Positions 5,370 to 11,990 of a DNA stretch of 26,312 bases are shown here, piece by piece. The position numbers and the translations under genes were made by a program. Source of the DNA: a virus. Numbering within the stretch: the first letter of the stretch is position 1; the number at the start of each line of letters is the position of its first letter. The stretch is taken from positions 1 through 26,312 of IMG/VR virus record IMGVR_UViG_3300028615_000095. One strand, written 5' to 3'. The notes under the pieces were generated by a model that searched no databases, was not told the DNA's origin, and saw only the letters and a list, made by a program, of their open reading frames with translations.

Positions 5370-6590
5370 TCAAACCTCCTTTAAAAACTCATCTAGGAGT
5401 TGCCTCATCCTGTCAGAGAGGATAAGTAACTTCATTTTTTTACCTTCCCTGACGCTGCCCCTAAAAATAAATTGAATAAGCTCGGACAATGCAAATTGGT
5501 CAGGGTCTACATGAACCCCATTTTTTGATAAAAAGCTAGAGACCATTAAATGTGGGTATATGTTACAACAGTAAAAACAAGTATTATAATTCTTGTAGTC
5601 ATTAGATGCTCTCATGTTCTTAGGGACAAAAGGGCTTATTAATATCTCTTTGTCGTTTTTTTCAGGTTTGGAGTATCTTGGACCCCTCAATGCTTCTTCG
5701 TATTGTTTGAATGTTGTCCAAAATATTTTATCAGATTTAGGGAGCTTTTTGGCGGTAGCTGTAAGGCTCCTTCTTATGGTGCTTAGCTTATTTTCATTCC
5801 TTTCATACCAACTTACAGAAAACGTAGCAGGATAGTATCTGCCGCTTACAGTGTGTAGGTTCTGTATTGTTTTGGAAGGCTCTAAAAACTCTATGCTGTT
5901 CTTTAAAGTTTTAATTCCAACTTCAGGAGGTTCAATAGCATCTGTCAACACTTCGTATTGAATGTCTTTTAACTCCAACCATCTCGCCATTATGCTACCG
6001 TTGAACATATAGGTTAGGATGGTGCATTTTGAGAACGCCTTCCACACTCGGCTATTCATGATACGTAACAAGCAGTTACTGTGATAATAAATAGACTCGT
6101 CAGAGCATAAATCGAACACCTCTTGGTCCCTGCCTCTGTAATCAGAATAGTCGGGGTTCCATCGGACTTTATAGCCATCCAAGGCTACCCTGCCTGAGTC
6201 AAGCAGTATCGACACATCATTGCTTGACAAGTCTTGATAGGGCTCTATAGGCTGGATTGTCTCGTCTAATATTAGGCAGTATCCGTGTTTCTTTATGTCT
6301 TCTACTAGATCATTGCCAGCTAGACTCAACAAGCTATGACTAACAGCTACATTCTCTCCTTTAGCTATTAGCCTTTTTAAGCTTTCAGATTTATTAGGCA
6401 AAGGCTTGGGTGTTTTAAATTGTAAAGAAGGCAAGGCCCTTTGGACCCTGCCTTTATTTTTTCCATCGCCTACTTCAGCAAGATACGGTGAACAATAAAT
6501 ATACTTACTGTTTGAGTCTGATTTCATTAACTCAAAAGCGTAAGTAGTCTTACCGCTCCCCGGTATTGAATCTATTACTGTCGTGTGCAT
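5370..6590 (-). CDS. P-loop NTPase, helicase-like
   Basis: The protein has 406 residues from ATG 6590; a TTG one codon earlier is also possible. Near the N-terminus are Walker A SIPGSGKTT (residues 8-16) and, after about 115 residues, Walker B LILDE. The C-terminus has QFIFRGSVREGKKMKLLILSDRM, which fits the last helicase motif (QxxxRGxxR) with the strand after it. The layout matches small phage helicase-like ATPases of superfamily 1/2, although the middle motifs are weak and a DNA-binding role is inferred. Several cysteines cluster at about residue 335 (CFYCC). It lies between polynucleotide repair genes and DNA ligase, which supports a nucleic-acid role. Its ribosome binding site is weak. 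Confidence 0.65.
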   Translation of the reverse strand: MHTTVIDSIPGSGKTTYAFELMKSDSNSKYIYCSPYLAEVGDGKNKGRVQRALPSLQFKTPKPLPNKSESLKRLIAKGENVAVSHSLLSLAGNDLVEDIKKHGYCLILDETIQPIEPYQDLSSNDVSILLDSGRVALDGYKVRWNPDYSDYRGRDQEVFDLCSDESIYYHSNCLLRIMNSRVWKAFSKCTILTYMFNGSIMARWLELKDIQYEVLTDAIEPPEVGIKTLKNSIEFLEPSKTIQNLHTVSGRYYPATFSVSWYERNENKLSTIRRSLTATAKKLPKSDKIFWTTFKQYEEALRGPRYSKPEKNDKEILISPFVPKNMRASNDYKNYNTCFYCCNIYPHLMVSSFLSKNGVHVDPDQFALSELIQFIFRGSVREGKKMKLLILSDRMRQLLDEFLKEV

Positions 6591-6601
6591 CAATTGTATA
6601 C

Positions 6602-6835
6602 TTAAGCCGGGAGTACCACGACTACAACACGCTTACCGGTGTCTCGATCCATACCTGCGGCGAATGAGTATTCTTTGGGACATTCATGTTGTAGAAACTG
6701 ATAAGCTTCAGGTTGGGTATTGAACACCAGTTGCTTGTATTTGGGCTGTTCTTGCGCTTGTTCTTGGCTCTCCTCTGTTGACTCGTTAACAGTAGTTTCC
6801 TCTGATACGGTTTCTTGATTAGTTTGCTCTGTCAT
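6602..6835 (-). CDS. Small protein with acidic disordered N-terminus
   Basis: The protein has 77 residues. Residues 1-32 are almost only Glu, Gln, Ser and Thr, so disordered and strongly acidic; residues 33-77 look folded (beta-alpha-beta, ending GKRVVVVVLPA). A ribosome binding site AAGGAG lies upstream of the ATG at 6835. The acidic tail could mimic nucleic acid or tether a partner (inference). No family is recognised. Confidence 0.6.
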   Translation of the reverse strand: MTEQTNQETVSEETTVNESTEESQEQAQEQPKYKQLVFNTQPEAYQFLQHECPKEYSFAAGMDRDTGKRVVVVVLPA

Positions 6836-6855
6836 GGTATTTCTCCTTTCTTTGG

Positions 6856-7728
6856 TTAAAATTCAAGGTAGGGGTCTCCCACCGATACTACGTTTAATCC
6901 TATTTCAAGCCATTTCCTTATTACGCTAGGGCGGTCATCTATGGCGCATACAATATTCCAATTTGGTTCAATATCTTTCCAAAAAATACGTTCTTTAATA
7001 ACCGTGTCTCGCTCCTTATTACCAGCCGGCCTCATGTGAAAAGCATGATGGACTATACCATTACGAGTAAGCCACTCCTTGCTCTCTTTGTAGCAACAAC
7101 CATCTCTACCAGACATCACAACTATTGCATAACCTTGGGACTCAAAACCCTTGACCATATCAACTACATGAGGACGCGGTTTGTCTAGCCCCACTTTATC
7201 CCATTCATATGGACTTCTTATGCCCTCCATAGATGCCAGCGTGCCGTCTAAGTCAACAAGTACGGCTTTAGGCAGACTCTTGTTTGGTTCATACAGGCGG
7301 AGACCTTTGTATTCCCTCCACTTCTTATACATCCTGTATATGACATCCCTCCCTACTCCATTTTCGCGAAGTTGATCATTTTTGTATGCAACTTCTAAAG
7401 AGGTAGGAAATTCAAGTGTCGAAACCTTGTACCCCATCTTGGTAAGAATGTACTCCCACCGCTCCCTAACTTTTTCATTTAAATTGGTGTCAGAAATAAT
7501 AACATTCTTGCCTTGTTTTGCTGCACTTTCAGCCATAGCAGTTTGTACATCAGTTACCATGTCCTCTTTAGCCCTGGTAAATTTATAGTCGTGCCAGGTG
7601 CTTGCCCCAAACAAAGAAAACCTTATATCATCTCTGTTTAAATTTACCCACCCGCCAGATTTGCAAAGTTCTTTAGCCTTTGTACTTTTGCCCGAGCCGG
7701 GGATACCAACTGTAATGATGGCTTGCAT
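6856..7728 (-). CDS. pseT: Polynucleotide 5'-kinase / 3'-phosphatase (T4 PseT type)
   Basis: The protein has 290 residues, close to T4 Pnkp (301). The kinase domain comes first: Walker A GIPGSGKST (residues 8-16), RDD at 32-34 for the 5'-OH acceptor, and a lid with the R-x-x-x-R pattern near GVGRDVIYRMYKK. The HAD phosphatase domain starts at about residue 153 with the catalytic DLDGT (159-163), then MSGRDG and the acidic DDRPSVI motif near 265. Together these convert 2',3'-cyclic phosphate / 5'-OH RNA ends into ligatable ends. The ATG overlaps the RNA ligase stop (TAATG), so kinase and ligase are co-translated, as expected for a tRNA repair pair that counters PrrC-like anticodon nucleases. 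Confidence 0.95.
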   Translation of the reverse strand: MQAIITVGIPGSGKSTKAKELCKSGGWVNLNRDDIRFSLFGASTWHDYKFTRAKEDMVTDVQTAMAESAAKQGKNVIISDTNLNEKVRERWEYILTKMGYKVSTLEFPTSLEVAYKNDQLRENGVGRDVIYRMYKKWREYKGLRLYEPNKSLPKAVLVDLDGTLASMEGIRSPYEWDKVGLDKPRPHVVDMVKGFESQGYAIVVMSGRDGCCYKESKEWLTRNGIVHHAFHMRPAGNKERDTVIKERIFWKDIEPNWNIVCAIDDRPSVIRKWLEIGLNVVSVGDPYLEF

Positions 7729-8843
7729 TAATTAAACCCCTCCATGTTGGATTTTAAAAAAGTAATCTTATATTTTAGGCTGAAATTATGAAAAGCCTGA
7801 CTAGGCGTTGAATTGAATTTCCTTGCTTGGAACAGCATGGGAGCATATATCTTATGGTACGTGTTAACTTGAATAGCGAACTCTTTTTGACTTTCTATAT
7901 GTGACAAAGCAGAGTATGCGGTATCCATATCAACCTCGATCTTTTGGATCAATCTACTGTACCTTTCGATAGTGTCTGCATCTTCAGGGTAATACCTCAA
8001 ATACTCTTCTTGCTCATTTAACAGTATTAATTCAAGTATTCTCTTAGGACTAAGCCCTTCCCCTTTTAGCCTATGGACAGCTACGTACTGAGGAGATTTT
8101 ATTTTGCAGACTGGGACCCCTAGCTGATTATAGAGTACGTAGCCCTCATCTAAATCTTTTAATCTTTTAGAAGCCTCCACGCAATGTTCCACTGTGTCAA
8201 ATTTATATTCCTTAGCTACGTAGCAGCCAAGTCGTTTGACATTACCAACTACTGGGTCTCTATAATATTTGCCTGTTTTATTAGCCCTGGCTACCAAAAA
8301 ATGAAGCTTGTACCCATCGTACACCTTGACGACTCTGTTCTCTCTACAAGTAAGCTCGCATATGTAGGTTTTCTTTGGATCTAAAAACTTTTTACACCTC
8401 TCATCAAATTGAAACATGTCTTTGCAATGGAGGGCCTTCAGTACAAGGTCTCTGAATGTAACACCATACCCATTACACTCAGCTTCAGCGAAAGCTGTGC
8501 CCCTGGTTGCGATATACCAAAACCCTCTACGAAAATACAGTTTAATTAAGGAGCCGTCCACTTTCTCGAAGCAATAAGTCTTGGAAAAATCTATATTATC
8601 TTCAGTGGCGTCTGCTTCACCTAGATTAAAAAATCTATCAAAGCTGCGAGACACTGGCCTGTAGCTGCGACTATCAAGTATTAACCCTCTGCATTCCTTG
8701 ACAATAGGATGTGTCTTGGGAGAATTGATCTGGCTGTAGTTGAGCACTAAGAGTTTGTGACGCGGATACTCTTTTACGTTTATACTGTACTCATCTTTAA
8801 GGCTTTCAACGCCATGCTCTTTAAGGTACTCTGTAACCAGCAT
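7728..8843 (-). CDS. rnlA: RNA ligase 1 (T4 Rnl1 family)
   Basis: The protein has 371 residues (T4 Rnl1: 374). Motif I is EKVDGS with the adenylated Lys94; upstream are the family's ECRGLIL and FDRFFNLGE segments; downstream are motif IV (EGYVLYN) and motif V (CKIKSPQYV), followed by the all-helical Rnl1 C-terminal domain that gives tRNA specificity. The enzyme joins 5'-phosphate and 3'-OH RNA ends using ATP. AGGAGAGG precedes the ATG. It is coupled to the kinase/phosphatase gene directly downstream, so end healing and sealing are made together. Confidence 0.95.
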   Translation of the reverse strand: MLVTEYLKEHGVESLKDEYSINVKEYPRHKLLVLNYSQINSPKTHPIVKECRGLILDSRSYRPVSRSFDRFFNLGEADATEDNIDFSKTYCFEKVDGSLIKLYFRRGFWYIATRGTAFAEAECNGYGVTFRDLVLKALHCKDMFQFDERCKKFLDPKKTYICELTCRENRVVKVYDGYKLHFLVARANKTGKYYRDPVVGNVKRLGCYVAKEYKFDTVEHCVEASKRLKDLDEGYVLYNQLGVPVCKIKSPQYVAVHRLKGEGLSPKRILELILLNEQEEYLRYYPEDADTIERYSRLIQKIEVDMDTAYSALSHIESQKEFAIQVNTYHKIYAPMLFQARKFNSTPSQAFHNFSLKYKITFLKSNMEGFN

Positions 8844-8852
8844 TCACCTCTC

Positions 8853-9068
8853 CTATAGTTTTTCTCTGCTAACTAGCCTAGCCAGCCTAATATTGTACTT
8901 GCCTTTCCCATGTAGCTTGTCTACATAAGCTTGCGCGTCTTCTCTTCTTAGCCTATGAACAAAAATTAAATCAAAGAATGCGTTTACATAATAAAACCTG
9001 CTAGGTGAGGAAAACTGCTCACTGCTAGCTTCTGATCTGGAAACCTTGGTTATCTTCGGTCTCCTCAT
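8853..9068 (-). CDS. Small basic protein of unknown function
   Basis: The protein has 71 residues from ATG 9068, with GGAG 8 bases upstream. It is rich in Arg and Lys, with a serine-rich linker (residues 10-23), then a strand (FYYVNAFFDLIFVHRL) and a helix (REDAQAYVDKLHG). The helix with its DAQAYVDKLH stretch is like that in small nucleic-acid-associated proteins, but this is only suggestive. It overlaps the gene upstream by 44 bases in another frame. Confidence 0.55.
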   Translation of the reverse strand: MRRPKITKVSRSEASSEQFSSPSRFYYVNAFFDLIFVHRLRREDAQAYVDKLHGKGKYNIRLARLVSREKL

Positions 9069-9183
9069 TAATCGACTCCTGAATTGTGTCTATGACTGGC
9101 CCCAGTTCTTCTTCCGACATTTCAAACTCATCATCGGAATAAAGCTCCATAGGGTACCAACCTGTTGCGTTACTAATACTCAT
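9025..9183 (-). CDS. Small acidic protein of unknown function (52 residues)
   Basis: The ATG at 9183 overlaps the stop of the gene before it (TGATG), and TAG is at 9027-9025. The product begins MSISNATGWYPMELYSDDEF and continues with a run rich in glutamate (EMSEEELGPVIDTIQESINEE). It is strongly acidic and mostly helical. Stop-start coupling and position in a tight operon support it being a real gene. It has no recognised family; it is small and acidic enough to be a host-protein inhibitor, but nothing proves this. Confidence 0.55.
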   Translation of the reverse strand: MSISNATGWYPMELYSDDEFEMSEEELGPVIDTIQESINEETEDNQGFQIRS

Positions 9184-9599
9184 CAGAATCGACCCGTCCG
9201 TTTTTTACCACGTTTAGGTCCAGATCCTTGCGTGTGCTTGTGTTGTCCAATGTTTTGGTTCTTATTATGTGGGGCAGGTTCAGGTTCATCCACAACCTCA
9301 CCCAAGATTTTTCGAACATTGTTGACTGTGGCGGGTGCCGACTCGATCTTGGCACCAACACCATGAGCCAGAGCCTTCAAGTCTTCCCAAGGAAGGTTTT
9401 CTAGCCCAATGTCCAGGTATTGCTGGACATCAAACACCATGTCCACGTTCCAAAAATTAACTGACAATCCTTCGTTAACTTGCATCTCAAACACACCTTG
9501 GTGTGGCACGGTCCATCCGCTTTTGATTAATTTGTTATATTGTTCAAAAAAATCAGTAACGCTACGTGCAATAATTTTTTTCGTTTCTGCTTCTTTCAA
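9183..9599 (-). CDS. Unknown protein with basic disordered tail
   Basis: The protein has 138 residues from a TTG start at 9599, chosen because GGAGG lies 7 bases upstream. Residues 1-105 look folded and alpha/beta (FFEQYNKLIKSGWTVPHQG..., VNFWNVDMVFDVQQYL). Residues 106-138 are low-complexity Pro, Asn, Gln, Lys and Arg ending GPKRGKKRTGRF, a likely nucleic-acid-binding tail. It lies between the macro domain gene and the small acidic gene; the 52-residue gene is coupled to its stop. Confidence 0.6.
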   Translation of the reverse strand: MKEAETKKIIARSVTDFFEQYNKLIKSGWTVPHQGVFEMQVNEGLSVNFWNVDMVFDVQQYLDIGLENLPWEDLKALAHGVGAKIESAPATVNNVRKILGEVVDEPEPAPHNKNQNIGQHKHTQGSGPKRGKKRTGRF

Positions 9600-9619
9600 A
9601 ACACACCTCCTTCCAGTTT

Positions 9620-10120
9620 TTATGGGCAGTATACCGTAATGTTAAGGTCAGGGCAAGTGATTTTAATAATTTCAGCAACTCTGTTCCAGTCCCCTCCAGC
9701 CAACCCACACCCTAGCTTGGGTATCCCGATACGCTCTTTTGGTAAGCCTTGGTACTCTAGGATGTGGTTCACCCTCCTGATGTCATCAGCCATTGCATTA
9801 AGCGCCATTTCAAGGCTTTTGTAATCAAGTTGGCGCTGATCCCCTCCATAACCATACTGGCCGTACAGATTGTAAACCGTAGGTGTGTAGTTAGGAGGAA
9901 TGCCCCCGATATTGGTTGTTTTTGTGAAAGTGCCAAGTTTTCCGGCATAGCCTTTCTCAGTTACCATGTCAACTTCTCTGGCCTCGGGGAAGGCTGTGAC
10001 AATGGCCTTGGCCACACCGGCCCCCATAGTGTTGAAACAATTGCAGCAGTGTGCTATGACATCCACATCGTTATTTTTGGCCGCCACAATGAGATCTTTT
10101 CCGCTTATTACTATTGACAT
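9620..10120 (-). CDS. Macro domain protein (ADP-ribose binding or processing)
   Basis: The protein has 166 residues and is a single macro domain. It shows VIAHCCNCFNTMGAGVAKAI (residues 21-40), the ADP-ribose-binding loop with the key Asn-x-x-x-x-MGAGVA pattern, and a second loop IGIPKLGCGLAGGDW near 130-145. Spacing and LGCGLAGGDW are typical of the Poa1p/TARG1-like branch, which includes ADP-ribose-1''-phosphate phosphatases and ADP-ribosyl hydrolases (known for the branch; substrate here is inferred). It is the first gene of the leftward operon, with its own promoter at 10142-10169 and a GGAGGG site 5 bases before the ATG. Phage macro proteins may clear ADP-ribose products made by tRNA repair or by NAD-based defence. 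Confidence 0.88.
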   Translation of the reverse strand: MSIVISGKDLIVAAKNNDVDVIAHCCNCFNTMGAGVAKAIVTAFPEAREVDMVTEKGYAGKLGTFTKTTNIGGIPPNYTPTVYNLYGQYGYGGDQRQLDYKSLEMALNAMADDIRRVNHILEYQGLPKERIGIPKLGCGLAGGDWNRVAEIIKITCPDLNITVYCP

Positions 10121-10141
10121 AATTTCCCTCCATTACGTAGT

Positions 10142-10169
10142 ATGATACCACAGTTTTAGGGATTGTCAA
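10142..10169 (-). promoter_or_regulatory. Sigma70-like promoter of the leftward macro/RNA-repair operon
   Basis: On the minus strand, TTGACA (complement of 10164-10169) and TATCAT (complement of 10142-10147) are 16 bases apart, with TGG directly before the -10. The transcript would start about 15 bases before the macro gene's ATG, leaving a very short leader that contains the ribosome binding site. Confidence 0.65.
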
Positions 10170-10251
10170 TGGTTTCCTTACACTTCTTAACCATAATAAC
10201 TACCGTTTGTCTGCTATTATTACCGTTTATGCGTTACTGCTTAGAAAGGGG

Positions 10252-10279
10252 TTTACAAATTGAAAAAGTGTGGTATCCT
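10252..10279 (+). promoter_or_regulatory. Sigma70-like promoter of the tRNA / structured RNA unit
   Basis: TTTACA (10252-10257) and TATCCT (10274-10279) are 16 bases apart, with GTGTGG before the -10, the same TGG context as the divergent promoter at 10142-10169. It would start transcription about 12 bases before tRNA-Arg and run through tRNA-Thr and the structured RNA downstream. Confidence 0.5.
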
Positions 10280-10297
10280 GTAACAGTTGGTTTAAAA

Positions 10298-10375
10298 GCC
10301 CTCGTAGCTCAGATGGATAGCAGCAACGGCCTTCTAAGCCGTAAGTCGCAGGTTCGAATCCTGCCGGGGGTGCCA
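10298..10375 (+). tRNA. tRNA-Arg(TCT)
   Basis: A 78-base cloverleaf with CCA encoded. The acceptor stem has seven pairs including G-U at 1-72 and one inner U-G. The anticodon stem ACGGC/GCCGT holds loop CTTCTAA, giving anticodon TCT for AGA. The T arm GCAGG-TTCGAAT-CCTGC is standard. The D arm has one extra base on its 3' side and only three clear pairs, the one irregular element. Confidence 0.9.
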
Positions 10376-10437
10376 CCTTGAATAACAATTACAGCTAGTT
10401 TATTCGATCAAGTACGGTTGACACTAGCCGTGAACAT

Positions 10438-10513
10438 GCCCTGTTAGCTCAATTGGTAGAGCTACCGCCTTGTAAGCGGTAGGTTGGAGGTTCAAGTCCT
10501 TCACAGGGCACCA
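10438..10513 (+). tRNA. tRNA-Thr(TGT)
   Basis: A 76-base cloverleaf with a perfect 7-bp acceptor stem (GCCCTGT with ACAGGGC), discriminator A and encoded CCA. Anticodon stem ACCGC/GCGGT with loop CTTGTAA gives anticodon TGT for ACA codons. It lies 62 bases after tRNA-Arg and directly upstream of the structured non-coding stretch. Confidence 0.95.
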
Positions 10514-10550
10514 TCTACAAAACGCAACCGAACTGAAAAAGCATATCAAA

Positions 10551-10662
10551 CCCAGGCACTGTCCCGCCCTGACAACCTGGTAGGGAGGAGGGCTGAAGAC
10601 ATTCAGTCTCTTGTCGATACGGGTCAGCTTAAGCGACTGACTTCCCGGTGCTATGCACTGGG
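10551..10662 (+). ncRNA. Structured non-coding RNA, upstream domain (candidate)
   Basis: No gene fits here. Stems seen in order are CCAGG/CCTGG (10552-10556 with 10576-10580), or alternatively GCCCT/AGGGC (10566-10570 with 10589-10593); CTGAA/TTCAG closing the loop GACA (10593-10606); GTCAG/CTGAC (10623-10627 with 10637-10641); and a strong 8-bp hairpin CCCGGTGC/GCACTGGG with one G-U pair and loop TAT (10644-10662). CCCAG at 10551 could also pair with CTGGG at 10658 to close the whole domain. It may be the 5' half of the RNA at 10669-10802. Confidence 0.4.
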
Positions 10663-10668
10663 CCAACA

Positions 10669-10802
10669 ATTATAGGGAGCCTGACGAAAGAGTGCATCAC
10701 TCTAAGCTGGTCAGCAGACACCACATTATCACTTCAAGGTCAATTAGTCAAACAGAATCACTATTCCACTAACAACCTGAACAGGTGTCTCCTCCCTATA
10801 AT
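10669..10802 (+). ncRNA. Candidate novel structured RNA with three-way junction
   Basis: An 11-bp perfect stem closes the element: ATTATAGGGAG (10669-10679) with CTCCCTATAAT (10792-10802). Inside are two arms. Arm A is CTGAC/GTCAG (10681-10685 with 10710-10714) enclosing AGAGTG/CACTCT with loop CAT (10689-10703). Arm B has four successive nested helices: AGACACC/GGTGTCT (10716-10722 with 10784-10790), TTCA(A)GGT/ACCTGAA (10733-10740 with 10775-10781), TTAGT/ACTAA (10744-10748 with 10768-10772) and GAAT/ATTC with loop CACT (10755-10766). All are mutually compatible. It lies after two tRNAs, probably on the same transcript, and ends about 85 bases before the next gene. CTGACGA in arm A recalls a hammerhead core, but the required GAAA is missing. 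Family unknown. Confidence 0.6.
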
Positions 10803-10888
10803 GGGCTAAGTGTGTCCAAAATTTGTGGATAGTTATTATAATGAATAATATTTAGATTTTTTATAGATAAAAATAATAAGGTGAGAAC

Positions 10889-11092
10889 ATGAGGTGTGTA
10901 GCTTGTAACCGGATACTTTCGATTGAAGAGCTTATCGTAGACAGGCCAGGATTGAAGGAGCCAGAGGACCTTTGCTATGTGTGCAGGGGTTCAATAACGG
11001 TCAGTGAGTTTGATAACTATAACCCCAGGTTTAGGCAGTTCGAGGGTATTAGACCCGGCCTGACTAAGCCGTGTCACTCAAATGATGAGTAA
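10889..11092 (+). CDS. Small zinc-ribbon-like protein
   Basis: The protein has 67 residues. Two CxxC pairs (MRCVACN at residues 3-6 and LCYVCRG at about 29-32) form a likely four-cysteine zinc site, followed by a polar tail ending KPCHSNDE. AAGGTGAG precedes the ATG. Small proteins with this MRCxACN start are common in tailed phages with no proven role; a regulatory or nucleic-acid-binding function is a guess. The 86 bases upstream of the start are very AT-rich, with TATAAT at 10837-10842 but no good -35 box. Confidence 0.7.
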   Translation: MRCVACNRILSIEELIVDRPGLKEPEDLCYVCRGSITVSEFDNYNPRFRQFEGIRPGLTKPCHSNDE

Positions 11093-11134
11093 TTACCATT
11101 CAGCGGATTAAAAGCCCCTTTCGTCAAAAAATAG

Positions 11135-11163
11135 TTGACAACCTATAACTACAGTGGTACAAT
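11135..11163 (+). promoter_or_regulatory. Sigma70-like promoter with TGG before the -10
   Basis: TTGACA (11135-11140) and TACAAT (11158-11163) are 17 bases apart; GTGG precedes the -10. The predicted start near 11170 gives the next gene a leader of only about 15 bases and would also carry tRNA-Pro and the bfd-like gene. Confidence 0.65.
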
Positions 11164-11184
11164 AGTAAATGTACAGTGAGAAAT

Positions 11185-11661
11185 ATGAATAAAGATCTTG
11201 GAAAAGAAGTAGAAGACTTACTGGAGAAGTCGCGAGCGTACAAAGGCTCCACCTCTCGGCTGAGGAAGGAGATCACAAAGGTTTCCCTTTTGACCCAACC
11301 TGCTGTGGAAATCCTCTATAGGCACTTGAACAGTGAGAGGGTGGCGGTAGAGTTGGTCAAGGATGCAAAATGGGTGCTAAGCACTGCCGGACGACTTTTC
11401 CCAAGACAGCCCGCTCTTTCGCTATGGGTCAAGACCCGTAAGGCGGCCTCTTCAACAACTTCGAAAAAGACTGGTGCGAAGCCGAAACCTAAAAAGCCGG
11501 TTTCGGCGGGGAAGAAAAAACCGGACTCTAGGCCGGAGGAGAGTCAGTCCGAGGTCAGGCCCCAAAGCAATTTTAGCTTAGACTACGAACCGCTGGAAAG
11601 CGACAAAGAGAAGCAGGCTGATAAAGCTGAAGCTACAAATGGTGAAGATACAGAATTTTAA
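11185..11661 (+). CDS. Unknown protein with long charged disordered tail
   Basis: The protein has 158 residues from ATG 11185; a GTG at 11176 is an alternative start. Residues 1-90 are helical (EVEDLLEKSRAYKGSTSRLR, AVELVKDAKWVLSTAGRLF). Residues 91-125 are a Lys/Pro/Ala-rich basic stretch like a histone tail, and the last 30 residues are acidic. Its strong private promoter and the split basic-acidic tail suggest a DNA- or protein-binding factor made early (inference). It stops three bases before tRNA-Pro. No family is recognised. Confidence 0.65.
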   Translation: MNKDLGKEVEDLLEKSRAYKGSTSRLRKEITKVSLLTQPAVEILYRHLNSERVAVELVKDAKWVLSTAGRLFPRQPALSLWVKTRKAASSTTSKKTGAKPKPKKPVSAGKKKPDSRPEESQSEVRPQSNFSLDYEPLESDKEKQADKAEATNGEDTEF

Positions 11662-11664
11662 ATA

Positions 11665-11741
11665 CCGGGGGTAGCGCAGTTGGGTAGCGCGCCTGCTTTG
11701 GGAGCAGGATGTCAAAGGTTCGAGTCCTTTCTCCCGGACCA
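11665..11741 (+). tRNA. tRNA-Pro(TGG)
   Basis: A 77-base cloverleaf with acceptor CCGGGGG/CTCCCGG (one G-U), discriminator A and encoded CCA. Anticodon stem CCTGC/GCAGG with loop TTTGGGA gives anticodon TGG for CCA codons. It sits between two genes of one transcription unit and must be cut out of a mixed mRNA-tRNA transcript. Confidence 0.95.
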
Positions 11742-11756
11742 CATGAGGGGCAGGTG

Positions 11757-11990
11757 ATGCTAGTATGCCTTTGTAAGAAAGTTAGCGATAAACAGCTTTT
11801 TGCTAGGATTGCTGATGGTTGCACTCAAATAGAACAATTAAAAAGTGAACTTGGCGTTTGCACCCAGTGTAAAAATTGTGAAATCTTTATTTCTCAACTT
11901 TTGAAAGATTATTTAGCGCGACGCACAACAACAATAAACAATAAAACCGATGAGGGCTCTATGCTCAGGATCAATCAGGATGATTGCTAA
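11757..11990 (+). CDS. bfd: Bfd-like [2Fe-2S] ferredoxin (bacterioferritin-associated)
   Basis: The protein has 77 residues from ATG 11757, with AGGGGCAGG upstream; an earlier in-frame start would lie inside tRNA-Pro and is rejected. Cysteines at 4, 6, 38 and 41 (VCLCKKVSD... and TQCKNC) have the same spacing and positions as E. coli Bfd, which binds a [2Fe-2S] cluster and delivers electrons to bacterioferritin to release stored iron. An extra Cys lies at 35. Residues 54-77 are a polar tail not needed for the fold. In a phage this would be an auxiliary metabolic gene that frees iron during infection; a role as a regulator or as part of another redox protein is also possible. Confidence 0.82.
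   Translation: MLVCLCKKVSDKQLFARIADGCTQIEQLKSELGVCTQCKNCEIFISQLLKDYLARRTTTINNKTDEGSMLRINQDDC

Noticed and set aside
9046-9366. Plus-strand 106-codon frame in the minus-strand operon
   Set aside because: Opposite to three tightly coupled minus-strand genes; cysteine-rich noise composition.
10163-10381. Plus-strand frame ending MDSSNGLLSRKSQVRILPG
   Set aside because: Sense read through tRNA-Arg and the promoter region; not a protein.
10424-10669. Minus-strand frame with CPVKDLNLQPTAYKAVALPI
   Set aside because: Antisense read of tRNA-Thr; it has no ribosome binding site and covers the structured RNA region.
10681-10706. Hammerhead ribozyme suspected from CTGACGA followed by a hairpin
   Set aside because: The conserved GAAA after stem II is absent (the sequence continues AAGCTGG), so the catalytic core is incomplete.
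11633-11824. Minus-strand frame with GPGERTRTFDILLPKQARYP
   Set aside because: Antisense read of tRNA-Pro, a common artefact.
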